Shown: positions 9,286 to 18,531, counted from the stretch's first letter. The stretch is 64,000 bases of DNA from CAYVMN01 sp964452575 (GCA_964452575.1 CAYVMN010000001.1:6955-70954); one strand, 5' to 3'. Notes: generated from the letters alone by a model not told the origin. Program-made: numbers and translations.

Positions 9286-10152
9286 TTAGGCCGGTGTAGC
9301 GAAACCCCTTTTTCGCAAGTAGTGGAGACCCAGAATCAATAAGATCACGGTGAATGCCGCTAAACCCCACTCGGTTAGGGTAGGAATCGGTGGCCCTGAT
9401 GCCCCTGCAAGGGGGGTCCCCAGGGTCCCTATGAAATCCGTATCCGCGACCCCATCACCATTGATATCCGGGATCACCGTATTCTTGCCATCCACCTTTC
9501 CCATGGGGATCCAGATCTGGGTGTTCTTGTTGGCAGCTCCGCAGGCCTGCATGTCGGTGGCCACAGAGGCAAGGTTGGCCACACCGATATAGCCGGACTG
9601 CTCCACCAGTGAGAGCCTCACATTTACTGGCTGGATGTTTCCATTCACCATCTTTGAGCCCGTGAAGAGCACCTGATCATAGTAGTCACTGGTAGGATCG
9701 GATTTCTCCAGGATGCCGACGCCGTTGTCGTTGGGCCACCCTAATCCCCCGGTATATGTAGCACCAATGGGGTGGCCAGCACCATCGAATAGATCGATGA
9801 CCACGCTGCGGCCCCAATGCTTGAACTGGTCATATTTCCCTGCTGCGGCGTTCATCACAGCCTGAATCATAAAGTCGTCATTGCCCCAATGGGCGCAGGG
9901 CCTCCATGGGCTCTGCACAAAGATACCAGTGGGATACATGCTGCTGTCCCACATCGGATAGGCCTGTTCCCCGGTACCAGGACCAGTGCCTTGGGTATCT
10001 ACTCTCCCTGGCAGGGTGTTTGCGTTCATATTGGGCGGACCAAAGAAAGGGGGTTCAATCTGCTGCACCGCTGCCACCGCGGGAAAGGCCATGAAGCCAA
10101 GGATTACGGTAATCGCCCCTATGAGAGACCAGGATCTTGCCCTTTGAATCAT
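9286..10152 (-). CDS. IPTL-CTERM surface protein
   Basis: The 288-residue protein has an N-terminal signal peptide (hydrophobic core after RARSW, cleavage likely near FPAVAA), a secreted middle part, and a tripartite C-terminus: PIPTLTEWG, a hydrophobic helix, and the basic tail LRKRG. This matches the IPTL-CTERM sorting signal recognised by exosortases. The loop DINGDGVADTDF looks like a calcium-binding DxNxDG motif. The start ATG at 10152 has AAAGGAGG with eight bases spacing, better than the TTG two codons upstream. A sigma70-like promoter lies at 10239-10267. A putative processing enzyme is the exosortase-like gene at 33903. The function of the secreted domain is unknown. Confidence 0.85.
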   Translation of the reverse strand: MIQRARSWSLIGAITVILGFMAFPAVAAVQQIEPPFFGPPNMNANTLPGRVDTQGTGPGTGEQAYPMWDSSMYPTGIFVQSPWRPCAHWGNDDFMIQAVMNAAAGKYDQFKHWGRSVVIDLFDGAGHPIGATYTGGLGWPNDNGVGILEKSDPTSDYYDQVLFTGSKMVNGNIQPVNVRLSLVEQSGYIGVANLASVATDMQACGAANKNTQIWIPMGKVDGKNTVIPDINGDGVADTDFIGTLGTPLAGASGPPIPTLTEWGLAAFTVILLILGLHYLRKRGFATPA

Positions 10153-10238
10153 GATCAAGACCTCCTTTCACATCCGGATCATCCGGGCTTCGGTGTCATT
10201 TTATCATTGAGAAACACCAGCATCACTCAGACGGCGCG

Positions 10239-10267
10239 ACTATGACAAAATAGAACTCCGCTGTCAA
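10239..10267 (-). promoter_or_regulatory. Sigma70-like promoter of the IPTL-CTERM gene
   Basis: On the minus strand TTGACA (10262-10267) is followed after 17 bases by CATAGT (10239-10244), a perfect -35 and a 4/6 -10 element. The expected transcript start is near 10232, giving a leader of about 80 bases before the ATG at 10152. Confidence 0.6.
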
Positions 10268-10352
10268 GAAAATTAGGTCCACCCAAACAATACCTTTTGG
10301 ATTTTTTACAGCTGTGGTATCGTGAGCACCGGAGGCGCCTTGGCTGAGACCC

Positions 10353-11792
10353 ATGAACAGGCAAAACGCCATGGATGGATCAATGATAAGAAAGATCGCC
10401 CTCATCGAACCCACCACCGATATTCCCAACATCTATTCCTTGACCATTTCACCGCGTCTGGGACTGCCTGCTATCGGTACCATCCTGAAGAGCAGGGGAT
10501 ACGAGGTTGATATTTTTGTCGAAGGGATCAAGGCCCCGGCCATCAAAGAGCTTCTTGAATACGATCTGATCGGGGTCTCGGTTTTGTCCAATACCGCCAA
10601 CCGAGGGTATTCGTATGCGAAGAGGCTCAAGAAATATGGAACCAAGATCGTTCTGGGAGGACCTCACGTAACGTTTCTCCCGGAAGATGGCCTAAGACAC
10701 GCCGATTTTGTCGTTCGTGGCGAAGGTGAGGAGACCCTGCCCGAGTTGATTGATGCCCTAAACAACCACAGGCCTCTCGATAGCGTTCAGGGTCTTTCCT
10801 ATCGGGAAAACGGCCTTATCAATCACAACCCGGAGAGAGGGTTCAAATCCTACTATCTGGACGTGACTCCTGACCTCGGCCTGATCAAAGGTGTCAAGAG
10901 ATTTTCTCGGGGGCTTTTGTCAAGATACCGATTCATACCGATGGTGTATACCTCAAGAGGATGTCCATTCCATTGCCGCTACTGCACCATTGCCGGATTT
11001 GCCGGGAGGAAGCCCCGTTATCGTTCCTTGAAAAGGTGTCTGGAAGACATCAGACACACCACCGCACTTACGCGAAAAGACATCGGTATCGCTGATGATA
11101 ATTTCACCATGGATATGCAGAGGACAAAGACCTTCCTGAGAAATTTGATTTCTCTGAGACTTCCCAGGCAATATACCTTCATGACCCAGATCAAAGTCAA
11201 TGCCTTTGGGGATGAGGAACTTTTGGCCCTGTTGCGGGATGCCAATTTCGAACTCCTTCATGTGGGCTATGAATCCATCAGTGATCATACCCTGCGAGAC
11301 TGGAAAAAAGAGCAGTCTATGGATGAGATGGTCCGCAGCGTAGAGCAGGCAAGAAAATACCATCTAAAAATCAATGGGATGTTTGTGGTGGGCTCCGACC
11401 ATGACACGGAAGAAACGGTTCAAGAGACAACCGATTTCGCCATTGAAAGCGGTTTGGCCGTCATGCAGATGTGGATCCTGACCCCTCTTCCCGGTTCTGA
11501 CATATTCCGCCAGACGTGGGTTGAAAACAGGATCTTCAACAGACAGTGGCGCCATTATGATTGCCAGCATTCCGTGTTTTTTCCCCTTCGAATAAGACCC
11601 AGCCGGCTGCAAAGGGCGGTGAGGATGGCCAATAAACGATTTTATGACTTCAGGAGGATGTTTGTCCATGCGCCCGGAAACAGAATCACCTATGGGATGA
11701 ATGCGCATCTGATGAATCGGTGGATGGGAAAATACGAAAGGACACTGAAAGGCATTGAGGAGGGCTTCTATTCAGAGATCATCATTTGTTGA
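10353..11792 (+). CDS. B12-binding domain radical SAM protein (first of a pair)
   Basis: Residues from about 12 to 150 form a cobalamin-binding-like Rossmann domain (IRKIALIEP, DLIGVSVLSNTANRGYSYAKR, IVLGGPHVTFLPED, VRGEGEETLPELI). The central domain carries the radical SAM motif CPFHCRYC (CxxxCxxC) after MVYTSRG, followed by a TIM-barrel-like core (IGIADDNFTMD, VGYESISD, GMFVVGSD). This is the class B / B12-dependent radical SAM family, which often methylates unreactive carbon or phosphorus centres or rearranges lipids. In-frame ATGs at 10371 and 10383 are alternative starts; the family domain begins at 10383. It is followed 24 bases later by a second enzyme of the same family. The substrate is unknown; the envelope-lipid context suggests a lipid or glycan. 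Confidence 0.85.
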   Translation: MNRQNAMDGSMIRKIALIEPTTDIPNIYSLTISPRLGLPAIGTILKSRGYEVDIFVEGIKAPAIKELLEYDLIGVSVLSNTANRGYSYAKRLKKYGTKIVLGGPHVTFLPEDGLRHADFVVRGEGEETLPELIDALNNHRPLDSVQGLSYRENGLINHNPERGFKSYYLDVTPDLGLIKGVKRFSRGLLSRYRFIPMVYTSRGCPFHCRYCTIAGFAGRKPRYRSLKRCLEDIRHTTALTRKDIGIADDNFTMDMQRTKTFLRNLISLRLPRQYTFMTQIKVNAFGDEELLALLRDANFELLHVGYESISDHTLRDWKKEQSMDEMVRSVEQARKYHLKINGMFVVGSDHDTEETVQETTDFAIESGLAVMQMWILTPLPGSDIFRQTWVENRIFNRQWRHYDCQHSVFFPLRIRPSRLQRAVRMANKRFYDFRRMFVHAPGNRITYGMNAHLMNRWMGKYERTLKGIEEGFYSEIIIC

Positions 11793-11816
11793 GGGAAAAA
11801 CTTTCCAGTTTGAATC

Positions 11817-13706
11817 ATGGGCACACCACGAGGGCCCTCGCCTAAAGAAATGATCATGAGCTATTTTCGCAATATCTGTCTGATAGAAGCACCCCATATT
11901 TCAAAGGCACCCCACGCACAAGGTTCATCGGACCTGACGCAGATCTGTTACCTGGCCTCGGCCCTTCAAGGGCAGGCAGAGACTGTTTCCATCCCTCTCG
12001 ATTACTTCAGCCGGAACCCTTTGAAGGAGCTGGAGACACATCTCAAAGACCATTCTGTGGATCTTGTGGGCATATCCACAATGACCGGTGCCTTCAACAA
12101 TGCGTTGAGGCTGGCATGCCTTGCCAAACGCTGCGGAAAATATGTGGTTATGGGTGGATACCACCCTTCTGCCCTGCCGGCCGAAGTCCTTGAATCCCCT
12201 TTTGTTGATGCCGCTGTGATCGGTGAAGGAGAAATGACTTTCAGGGACCTAGTAGCGAATGGGCCGAGCAGGGATGTAAAAGGCCTTGCCTATAAAGAGG
12301 CCGGCAAGATAATTGTCAACGACGCTCGGCCTCTGATCGACGATCTTGATTCCATCCCCCACCCTTTGCGGCGTTTGCGTCCCCAGCGATTTGGGGAGGA
12401 CGGTGATGATTATTCCATAGACACTGTCTATACCTCCAGGGGCTGCCCCTGGCATTGCACCTTTTGCGCCAATCACACGGTCAACAAGAGATGGCGAGCA
12501 CGCAGCCCCGAGAACGTGCTGGAGGAACTGACGGCCCTTCACCGACCGGGAAGAAAGAAGCTCATCAAGATCTGGGATGCCAACCTTCTCACCGACGTCG
12601 AAAGGGTAGAGAAGATCTTTGATCTCATGGTCAAACAGCGGCTCAGCAATTTCCATATATGGACCGAAGCACGGGTAGACGATATCATTCGGGCCGAATC
12701 CATCGTCCCCAGGCTTTATGAAGCAGGCCTGAGGGAGGTCTGCCTGGGCATTGAAAGCCCCAGTGGTGAAATCCTTCAATTCATAAGAAAAGGCACCACC
12801 AAAGACATGTCCCGCAAGGCCGTCCAAATCCTGAGAAGATCCGGCATCAGGGTACAGGGCTATTTCATCATAGGACATCATTCGGAGACGCAGGAGGACA
12901 TAAAGAAATATCCCGAGTATGCGGTGTCCCTGGGACTCAACTATGCCGTCTTCATGCTCATGACTCCCTACCCTGACACCCAGGTCTTTGAGGAATACAA
13001 AAGGGAGAACAGAATTCGTTCTTCTCATTGGGACCACTACAATAATTTTACCCCGGTGGTAGATACCAGGGAGATGGACCTGAAGACCCTCACGCGGATG
13101 TATGCTTACTGCTATGGCCGATTCCACAAAAAATACCCACCTCTTGCCCGGGAAGGGTTTGCAGGGATGGTGGCCTATTTGATCGGACGGCTGTATCTCC
13201 TCCAGATTGCAGCCCGCGTGAATACGGCCAACAACAGGGAAGATATCAAGGATTTCATCTTTGATGCCACCCTAGTCTCCACAGGCAAGGACCTGGAGGG
13301 GACAGCGCCCAGGAGAGCACCTCTACTGGTGAAATGGTTTGGCTCCCTCACCATGCGGGTTCGACATTCGCCTGGCCGCAACGTGGACTTCACGGTCACA
13401 CCGCTTGGCGGCACCCGACGGGTATCCATATGTGAGACCACAGACACCGGCCCGGTCAAAGGTCCGTTGCTTGATTTGGAAGAGATTGCAAGGCTCGGCC
13501 AAAGGGTTCCTCTGGAAAGGATGGCTGCACACATCCACAAGGGAGGTATCCTGGAGTTGTCTCCACGCCCAAGTATGAGGAACCTCCGGTTGTTGACCAC
13601 GGACCCGATTCTCATCGCAGACGCCCTTGTCCTCATCGGTTTCGGCCTCAGGAAAATAGCGGAAGGCCTGGCGGCCATCTTCTCTCATCCCTTTCGATCC
13701 CACTGA
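11817..13706 (+). CDS. B12-binding domain radical SAM protein (second of a pair) with C-terminal extension
   Basis: The 629-residue protein has an N-terminal cobalamin-binding-like domain (DLVGISTMTGAFNNALRLA, YVVMGGYHPSALP, VIGEGEMTF), the radical SAM motif CPWHCTFC after VYTSRG, and barrel motifs (LGIESPSGE, GYFIIGHHSETQED). About 150 residues at the C-terminus (from VSTGKDLEG on) are not part of the usual family fold and I do not recognise them. The start may be ATG 11850 (MIMSYFRN), since the first eleven residues are atypical. It sits directly after a paralogous enzyme, so both may act in one pathway. Confidence 0.82.
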   Translation: MGTPRGPSPKEMIMSYFRNICLIEAPHISKAPHAQGSSDLTQICYLASALQGQAETVSIPLDYFSRNPLKELETHLKDHSVDLVGISTMTGAFNNALRLACLAKRCGKYVVMGGYHPSALPAEVLESPFVDAAVIGEGEMTFRDLVANGPSRDVKGLAYKEAGKIIVNDARPLIDDLDSIPHPLRRLRPQRFGEDGDDYSIDTVYTSRGCPWHCTFCANHTVNKRWRARSPENVLEELTALHRPGRKKLIKIWDANLLTDVERVEKIFDLMVKQRLSNFHIWTEARVDDIIRAESIVPRLYEAGLREVCLGIESPSGEILQFIRKGTTKDMSRKAVQILRRSGIRVQGYFIIGHHSETQEDIKKYPEYAVSLGLNYAVFMLMTPYPDTQVFEEYKRENRIRSSHWDHYNNFTPVVDTREMDLKTLTRMYAYCYGRFHKKYPPLAREGFAGMVAYLIGRLYLLQIAARVNTANNREDIKDFIFDATLVSTGKDLEGTAPRRAPLLVKWFGSLTMRVRHSPGRNVDFTVTPLGGTRRVSICETTDTGPVKGPLLDLEEIARLGQRVPLERMAAHIHKGGILELSPRPSMRNLRLLTTDPILIADALVLIGFGLRKIAEGLAAIFSHPFRSH

Positions 13707-13793
13707 GCACCGTCTGCGCGGCGCTATGAAATGGCCTGGCTTTGCTTCCGGTTCCCAGGAGGATGGCCGTGAATCAAATTAAAAGGGATGCCG

Positions 13794-15761
13794 TCAGCCC
13801 TGCACGGGGTCTCCGTACCGTTTGCAGAGGGAATCGAGCTTTGAACGGATTCCCTCTGACAATTCTCTGTTTGATTCTTGGAACCTGTTCTTTCTGTAGC
13901 CTGAAATACTCTCAAGATAATCCTCAAGCCTTTGCCGAAACCGCTTGGTCATGGGCAGGTCAAGCCATCGATAGATGCGTTCGACCTCGCCCATGGGATC
14001 GACTTCAAGGTCCTCAAAGCGGATACGGGCAAGGCGCCCTTCCGGAAGTTTTGCTGCATCCCTTTCGAATCGGTCTTCCATCTTCACGTAGTTGTCCGGA
14101 AACCTAGCCTCATAGGATCTGCCGGATTCGGGGTCTTGGAGCTGAAACAACAGAAATCCTTCCTGGGCCATGTGCACATTGGATCGGTACACGTGATAAG
14201 GATGCCTGCGGATGTGTATAAATTTGGCGTTGGGATACATTTCTTGGAGTAGTCCTAGCCGCCCCGTATTTACTGGGTTCTTCAATAGGGGCCGCTTTCG
14301 GGAAAAAAGGGTCAACCTTTTGAGAAACCCTTCGTATTGCCGTTTCCAGGATTCTCGCTCGCGCTGCGTGAAACCCTCAGGATGAAGGTATCGGTCATAG
14401 CAATCTCCCTGCCTTGGAAAAACAATCCCCCAGTAAGGCGATAGGTGGGTCTGATTCATTAAAGCGAATTCTTCTTCACTTGGCGAAAACATGTGGACGG
14501 GCATAGGATCCATCGGTCTGCGGGGAGGGCTGAATACAAAAAGGGGTAATAGGAGCCAGCCCGTAAAGAGAGAACCGATGGGGTTCATCACCTGAATCAG
14601 CCTAGGAGTAATTAATCGATCATCAAGGGCAAGAAGGTTATGCAGGTGGGTGGTTCCGCTGCGGTGTACGCCGACAATGAATATGGGATCGGGCACTTCT
14701 TTGGTTCGCAGAAAAAGGGGAACTATCAGTCTTTCCGGCAACGTCAACAGGGTATTGAAAAGAGACATGGACAAAACCCAAACAAGCCTCGGCACATAGA
14801 CAACACCTACAAGAAACCGCGCGTGCCGCAGTCTGCCCAACCAGAGATCCATGGGGGCCAGGATGTTCGGTTGCGCAAAAGGGTAGACCCGCTTTAAATC
14901 CTTTGGTATCATCCCACTCGATTCCGACGCCCTGTGCTCACCCCTTTGCCTGAGCACCATGACATATATGGCAATAGCCAGCCCCAGAACGGCCCGCAGG
15001 GCAACTCCTTGCTCCGGATGCCCTTCGGGTATGGTCCAGCGGATCCATTCCGTTGCATATTTGCCGGTCATGCGGATAACCGCGCTCTCGTCTGAGATGC
15101 GCAGGGCCATCATCCACCCGCTGAGGACCCCCGTGCCCCAGTAGATGTCTCCATGCACAATGCGCATCATGCTTAACAAGGCCATGATCATGAAGTGGCC
15201 CGTTGCCATGCGCAGGGAGCCTGGCGACAACAGGGGTAAGGAACTTTGAACAGTCTGGCTCAATGAAAAGAGCAAACCTGTCACTGAGACTGCCACAACG
15301 CTGCCGTACCGATCCTTGAATAATCCCAAAACATAACCGCAAAATATGATCTGAATGACGGGAGAGGCAACGAGGCCGTCCATGCCCCGAATGAACCCTT
15401 GTAGGAATAGCCCCCTATCTCCTCGCATGGATGTCAGATCGAGCAGGCACAGCACCAGAAAATAGGCGAAGAGCAATGCGAGGCCGATCAGAAAACCGAG
15501 GGACCACGACCGCAGCCATCGTCTTTGCGGGACAAAGCCATAGGCTGAAAGCGGTCTCTGTTCAAGGCCCATCATCAGCGCCACCAGTCCCAAACCAAGA
15601 AAGGCAAACACGCCCCCGCGTCTTGGATCCCACCCGGCCTCATGGACCCCCAATAGCCTGGCTACGGCCATGATGATCCCGATGCTGAGGGTCATGCCTG
15701 CTATCCAAATGCCAATCTTGGTGATGGGCGAGAGGTGGCGGAAGCTGTTTTTCAGTGTCAT
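13794..15761 (-). CDS. Membrane domain (CPBP-like) fused to a sulfotransferase
   Basis: The 655-residue protein has two parts. Residues 1-275 contain about eight membrane segments whose pattern (GFVPQRRWLRSWSLGF, then GLLFSLSQT, then YWGTGVLSGWM) resembles CPBP intramembrane proteases, but the catalytic EExxxR is replaced (IQIIFCGYV), so proteolysis is unlikely. Residues 355-655 form a PAPS-dependent sulfotransferase (Sulfotransfer_3-like): IFIVGVHRSGTTHLHNLL is the 5'-phosphosulfate loop (HRSGTTH at 366-372) and HIRRHPYHVYRSN the 3'-phosphate motif. I infer membrane-anchored sulfation of a lipid or glycan. The gene is monocistronic, convergent with the radical SAM pair and divergent from the waaA-like operon. 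Confidence 0.8.
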   Translation of the reverse strand: MTLKNSFRHLSPITKIGIWIAGMTLSIGIIMAVARLLGVHEAGWDPRRGGVFAFLGLGLVALMMGLEQRPLSAYGFVPQRRWLRSWSLGFLIGLALLFAYFLVLCLLDLTSMRGDRGLFLQGFIRGMDGLVASPVIQIIFCGYVLGLFKDRYGSVVAVSVTGLLFSLSQTVQSSLPLLSPGSLRMATGHFMIMALLSMMRIVHGDIYWGTGVLSGWMMALRISDESAVIRMTGKYATEWIRWTIPEGHPEQGVALRAVLGLAIAIYVMVLRQRGEHRASESSGMIPKDLKRVYPFAQPNILAPMDLWLGRLRHARFLVGVVYVPRLVWVLSMSLFNTLLTLPERLIVPLFLRTKEVPDPIFIVGVHRSGTTHLHNLLALDDRLITPRLIQVMNPIGSLFTGWLLLPLFVFSPPRRPMDPMPVHMFSPSEEEFALMNQTHLSPYWGIVFPRQGDCYDRYLHPEGFTQRERESWKRQYEGFLKRLTLFSRKRPLLKNPVNTGRLGLLQEMYPNAKFIHIRRHPYHVYRSNVHMAQEGFLLFQLQDPESGRSYEARFPDNYVKMEDRFERDAAKLPEGRLARIRFEDLEVDPMGEVERIYRWLDLPMTKRFRQRLEDYLESISGYRKNRFQESNRELSEGIRSKLDSLCKRYGDPVQG

Positions 15762-16008
15762 CTGATCAAACTGGTAATCTTGTTTGGCACGATCCCCGGG
15801 GGGAGCAACGCCGGTGCATGGATGTTCATCTCAAAAACGCGTAACATTACATTGTTCCAGGTTCATTCTGAGAGAATATCTCTCAACAGGTCTTAGCGTG
15901 ACGTTATTCTTGTGTTTCATGATCACGTCGTCTCTATGATCTGGGAGCCACCGTATGCTAACGTGTTGCCAGAACGAAAAAGCTCAAGGTGACAGATCGG
16001 GCTCCGGC

Positions 16009-16037
16009 TTGACAGCCCGGGACGGATCTCATAAGAT
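16009..16037 (+). promoter_or_regulatory. Strong sigma70-like promoter of the waaA-lpxL-KAS-ACP operon
   Basis: TTGACA (16009-16014), a 17-base spacer and TAAGAT (16032-16037) form a near-consensus promoter. Transcription would start near 16044, so the ATG at 16047 would be almost leaderless and translation may begin further down, for example at GTG 16170. Confidence 0.65.
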
Positions 16038-16046
16038 GGTCTTCCA

Positions 16047-17411
16047 TTGTCCCATGGACATGCCCTGGCCGGCCGAATAGGATGCTATCTTGTAGCAGGC
16101 GCCGTGCATTTTTTCAAGATCGCGACAGGTCATGTCATTCGGAACTCTCAACCCTTCCGGCATCCTAACGTGAAAAGGATCCTTCTCTCTGGCTATTTGC
16201 TGGCGACATCACTGCTTTTCCCCCTGTGCCTGGTGGTTTTGGTCTTGCACACGCTAGGCCGACCCCGTGCATTTTGGCCCCATCTTCAAAGACTCTCTCT
16301 GGTGATGCCCAAAAGGACGTCAAGACGCGGAAAGAGGGTATGGCTCCACGCCGTGAGCGTGGGAGAAATCATTTCTTGTGCCCCTTTGATTCGGCGCCTT
16401 CAAGACAGGGGCTACTCTGTCTTTCTTTCCACGACCACTGAATCCGGCTTTGTGACCGCCCAAAGAAGATACGCAGGGGTCGAGCTCTTCTATTTTCCTT
16501 TTGATTTTTGGTTCATCTGCAACCGTTTCCTTAAAAGGATAGACCCGAATGTGGTGTTTTTGTGCGAAATGGAGATATGGCCCGCCTTTGTCCATGAAGT
16601 ATACAAAAGGGGAGTTCCCTTATATCTCATCAGCGGGCGGCTGGCAGATAAAGAGTTTCGCAGTTATCGGGCTTTTGGCTGGTTTTTCAGGCATGTTTTT
16701 TCCATGTTCTCCGGTCTGTTTATGCAGACCGAGACATATGCCCGGCGAGTAAAAGAGATCTGTCATCATAACAACGTCAAGGTCCTGGGAAGTCTCAAGT
16801 TTGATGTGCCCATTGATGCCCATCAGAGCCTGATTGCCGACCTTCTGCCAGACGGCCTTGCCATCTGTGCGGTCTCAGTCCATCGGGGAGAAGAAGTCCC
16901 CATAATAGAGGCATTTCGAACTATTCGCGCCACATTTCCCCGCACAAGCCTGGTGATCGCCCCGCGGCACTCCAAGCGCATGCGGGGAATCATTCGAACC
17001 TTGCGCCGGCACGATCTACCATACACCTTGCGGTCGGAGAACAGGAAATGCAGGAGCCCGGTTTTTCTTGTGGACACGGTTGGGGAATTAGCAGGGATCT
17101 ATCCAAAATGCCATGTAATCATCATGGGCGGGAGTTTCTCCAGGAGAATCGGTGGCCATAATATCATCGAGCCCGCCTTATACAAAAAGTGCATTTTGTG
17201 CGGAAATCACATGGAGAACTTTCGGGATATCTATGAGATGTTCAAAAGCGAAGGCGCGCTGGTCCCTACAAACAGGGAGTCTTTGCGCCAAGACCTGCAA
17301 GATCTCTTACGAGATAAAGTGCGCATTGTGGCCACGGGAGAAAAGGCCTTTGGGCTGGTTCGTGGAAAAAGAGGCGCCTCCGGGAGAATCTTTGCGGCAG
17401 TCTTTGGTTAG
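16047..17411 (+). CDS. WaaA-like Kdo transferase (paralog 1)
   Basis: The 454-residue frame contains the hallmark of 3-deoxy-D-manno-octulosonic acid transferases: VWLHAVSVGEI with the catalytic glutamate, LSTTTESG, FFPFD-like YFPFDFW, EMEIWP, ISGRL, VLGSLKFD, APRHSKR and GGHNIIEPA. The enzyme adds Kdo to lipid A at the cytoplasmic membrane. The first 41 residues precede the usual N-terminus (a membrane helix at about residue 50), and the promoter at 16009 puts the transcript start only three bases upstream, so GTG 16170 is a likelier start. It is followed by an LpxL-like gene, a ketosynthase and an ACP. A second, distinct waaA lies at 40298, so one of the two may have a specialised acceptor or sugar. 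Confidence 0.85.
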   Translation: MSHGHALAGRIGCYLVAGAVHFFKIATGHVIRNSQPFRHPNVKRILLSGYLLATSLLFPLCLVVLVLHTLGRPRAFWPHLQRLSLVMPKRTSRRGKRVWLHAVSVGEIISCAPLIRRLQDRGYSVFLSTTTESGFVTAQRRYAGVELFYFPFDFWFICNRFLKRIDPNVVFLCEMEIWPAFVHEVYKRGVPLYLISGRLADKEFRSYRAFGWFFRHVFSMFSGLFMQTETYARRVKEICHHNNVKVLGSLKFDVPIDAHQSLIADLLPDGLAICAVSVHRGEEVPIIEAFRTIRATFPRTSLVIAPRHSKRMRGIIRTLRRHDLPYTLRSENRKCRSPVFLVDTVGELAGIYPKCHVIIMGGSFSRRIGGHNIIEPALYKKCILCGNHMENFRDIYEMFKSEGALVPTNRESLRQDLQDLLRDKVRIVATGEKAFGLVRGKRGASGRIFAAVFG

Positions 17412-17471
17412 ATCCATACCGAGAGCAGAGAAGCTGAATGGCAACATGGTCATCCGGCAAGAACTGAATCT

Positions 17472-18431
17472 TTGAAGAGATCTCTCTTGGGAAAGAAAAA
17501 AATCTCGTTTTTAAGACGGGTGGGTTTTGTCTTAGAGGCCTCAATTGTCATCCCACTGGGGAACCTGGCCTTGCTTCTACCCTGGCGTACAGGTAGGGCC
17601 ATAGCATCAGTGGCAGGGTTGTTCCTTTTTTGCATCAGCGAAAAGGGAAAAAACCGTGCCCGCGAGAATCTGGATATCATTTATTGGGAACACCCTCTGT
17701 CAGAAAAGGAAAAGACCCAAATCATAAGAAGACTCTTTGTGAACATGGCCACAAGTGCGTTTGAATACCTCAAGATCCGCAACATAACCGCAGACAACTG
17801 CCTGGAATTTGTGCATATAGATGAGGCCCTTTACCGTGCAATTCGTGAAGATAGGGGCTTTATCGTTGTTAGCGCCCATGTGGGCAACTGGGAATATCTT
17901 GGGAGCATTGCCGCCAAACTGGGCAAGAACCTTGGCGCTGTCATTCACAGGCAGTTAAACCCTTATACAGACAAATGGCTGAGGGAAATTCGTGAAAAGG
18001 ATGGGAAGATAAGGTGTTTTTATGATGAGGTCTCTGCCATGCGCCCCATGGTTGCCCACCTGAGGCGGAATGGGACCCTGGCCATTCTTGCGGATGAGCG
18101 GCACCTGAATAACCCGGTGTTTGTCCCGTTTTTTGGACGGCAGGCCGCAACTCCAGACGGGCCTGCAAGATTACATCTGCTCTATGGTACGCCAATCGTA
18201 TTCTGTTTTTCCATCAAGCAGGAGGATGGAAAATACCTGCTCACCTTTGACGGGCCCTATCATTTTGAAAAAAGCGGGGACCTGAAGAAAGACTGTGAGG
18301 TTATCATGACTTGCATGAACAAGAAATACGAAGAAGTGATCAGAAGACATCCGGATCAGTGGTTTTCTCTGCTGACGCCTCGATGGGAAAGGGGCAGACC
18401 GGAAAATCCTGAAAAGAAAGGCAGGAGATGA
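17472..18431 (+). CDS. LpxL/HtrB-family acyltransferase
   Basis: This 319-residue protein belongs to the lysophospholipid/lipid A acyltransferase family. It has a hydrophobic N-terminal anchor, the catalytic motif HVGNWE (HxxxxD/E) in VVSAHVGNWEYLG, and later LADERHLNNPVFVPFFG, which corresponds to the substrate-binding motif with FFG. The family transfers acyl chains from acyl-ACP to lipid A precursors at the inner membrane face. The start is a TTG at 17472; GTG 17520 is an alternative. Being just upstream of a ketosynthase and an ACP it may use the acyl chain made by this cluster rather than a standard fatty acid. Confidence 0.85.
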   Translation: MKRSLLGKKKISFLRRVGFVLEASIVIPLGNLALLLPWRTGRAIASVAGLFLFCISEKGKNRARENLDIIYWEHPLSEKEKTQIIRRLFVNMATSAFEYLKIRNITADNCLEFVHIDEALYRAIREDRGFIVVSAHVGNWEYLGSIAAKLGKNLGAVIHRQLNPYTDKWLREIREKDGKIRCFYDEVSAMRPMVAHLRRNGTLAILADERHLNNPVFVPFFGRQAATPDGPARLHLLYGTPIVFCFSIKQEDGKYLLTFDGPYHFEKSGDLKKDCEVIMTCMNKKYEEVIRRHPDQWFSLLTPRWERGRPENPEKKGRR

Positions 18432-18531
18432 TTCCCTTGATCATTTTGATCTTTTTTTGTAGAAGGTCAGGCAGGCTACCGGCCTGGACATAGATTCCGG
18501 GGCCTTCGCGTTGGGAAAGAAGGAAATCTAG

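Noticed and set aside
12249..13127. Minus-strand open frame of 292 codons.
   Set aside because: It is antisense to the second radical SAM gene and shows no family motif.
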